From positions 1 through 64,000 of the forward strand of contig JAUNLF010000003.1 of assembly GCA_030532405.1 (NCBI GenBank): DNA of 64,000 nt, in the 5' to 3' direction. Of the stretch, positions 63,511 through 64,000 are shown in pieces. The first letter of the stretch is position 1. Every line of letters starts with the position of its first letter. This DNA comes from Actinomycetaceae bacterium (GTDB lineage: Bacteria; Actinomycetota; Actinomycetes; Actinomycetales; Actinomycetaceae). The position numbers were made by a program, and so were the translations under genes. The notes beneath the pieces are model-generated. The model was not told the origin of the DNA. It saw nothing but the letters and a program-made list of their open reading frames with translations, and did not search any database.

Positions 63511-64000
63511 ATGAGCAGTGAAACCGCAGCGGAAACTCCGTACCGTTACGACGCGGCTTTGGCGAATAAGATCGAAGCGCGCTGGCAAAAGCAGTGGGAG
63601 GACGAGGGCGCTTTTCGCGCCGACAACCCGGTCGGTGATCTAGCCGGGCCGCTAGCGGAAAAAGAGAAGTTCTACCTGCTCGACATGTTCCCCTACCCGT
63701 CAGGTGCGGGCCTGCACGTCGGCCACCCGCTGGGTTACATCGCGACCGACACGATCGCGCGCTACCAGCGCATGAGGAACAAGAACGTCCTCTACACGCT
63801 CGGCTTCGACGCGTTCGGCCTGCCCGCCGAACAATACGCCGTGCAAACCGGCCAGCACCCGCGCATCACAACCGACAACAACATTTCCAACATGACGCGT
63901 CAGCTGGAACGCATCGGCCTGTCCCACGACAAGCGTCGCGTGTTCGCAACCACCGACGAGGACTACGTGAAGTGGACGCAGTGGATCTTCCTGCAAATCT
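63511..64000 (+). CDS. leuS: Leucyl-tRNA synthetase, N-terminal part
   Basis: The first 163 codons only; the gene runs off the window. It begins [20 protein letters not shown]. It has the [18 protein letters not shown] segment with the HIGH-type signature HVGH at about residue 70, and continues with [20 protein letters not shown], all typical of bacterial LeuRS. ATG after AGAGG. Confidence 0.95.
   Translation, partial: MSSETAAETPYRYDAALANKIEARWQKQWEDEGAFRADNPVGDLAGPLAEKEKFYLLDMFPYPSGAGLHVGHPLGYIATDTIARYQRMRNKNVLYTLGFDAFGLPAEQYAVQTGQHPRITTDNNISNMTRQLERIGLSHDKRRVFATTDEDYVKWTQWIFLQI

Overview
The window reads as chromosomal DNA of an actinobacterium, most likely a member of the Actinomycetales (Actinomycetaceae-like). 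The evidence is the gene content and order. There is a fused 2-oxoglutarate decarboxylase/dehydrogenase (Kgd), the endonuclease NucS, the four-gene GlgE alpha-glucan pathway, a DivIVA-domain coiled-coil protein, DUF2550, DUF6457, a vitamin K epoxide reductase protein, and a Rho factor with a long charged insert. The order argS-lysA-hom-thrB-rho-rpmE-prfA-prmC-tsaC-wecA-atp is typical of actinobacteria. GTG and TTG starts are common. The species assignment is inference only.

Layout. 1-5.0 kb: a DMSO-reductase-type molybdoenzyme (dmsA, with only the first codons of dmsB inside the window) and molybdopterin genes (DUF6457-moaE forward, moaA-moaD reverse). 5.0-9.5 kb: a degenerate GDSL-like protein, a two-repeat relict CRISPR and kgd. 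9.9-14.2 kb: two CNNM/CorC-type membrane proteins, an M23 peptidase and a glycerophosphodiesterase. 14.3-28.2 kb: tRNA-Arg, rpiB, argS, the lysine/threonine genes, rho, rpmE, prfA-prmC, tsaC and wecA. 28.2-35.6 kb: the complete F1Fo ATP synthase operon (atpI-like, then BEFHAGDC). 35.6-44.6 kb: DUF2550, nucS, nagA, a zinc-ribbon protein, the DivIVA-domain protein, a run of membrane or lipoproteins of unknown function and a YbbN-like thioredoxin. 44.7-55.8 kb, all reverse: glgX, trpS, glgE, treS, mak and glgB. 56-64 kb: etfBA, mnmA, tRNA-Leu, an orphan gene, a flavin reductase, bcp, an HTH protein, two identical tRNA-Lys genes, VKOR, a HIT protein and the start of leuS.

How the genes work together. 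The dms/moa block suggests anaerobic respiration on S- or N-oxides with local supply of the molybdopterin cofactor. ETF, the ATP synthase and Kgd belong to core energy metabolism. TreS and maltokinase make maltose-1-phosphate, GlgE polymerises it, GlgB branches the product and GlgX debranches it, giving a complete alpha-glucan cycle in one 11 kb block.

No intact mobile element, prophage, cas operon or restriction system is visible. The most unusual signal is genome-scale: the heptamer GAGGGCG occurs close to 100 times by eye on the two strands, in coding and non-coding DNA alike, including as an inverted pair in a hairpin. Other items worth a look are the relict type I-E-like CRISPR, a palindrome lying exactly in the spacer of the moaA promoter, a probable CTG start for atpB, a pair of unrecognised membrane-anchored proteins, and an orphan gene just behind tRNA-Leu.
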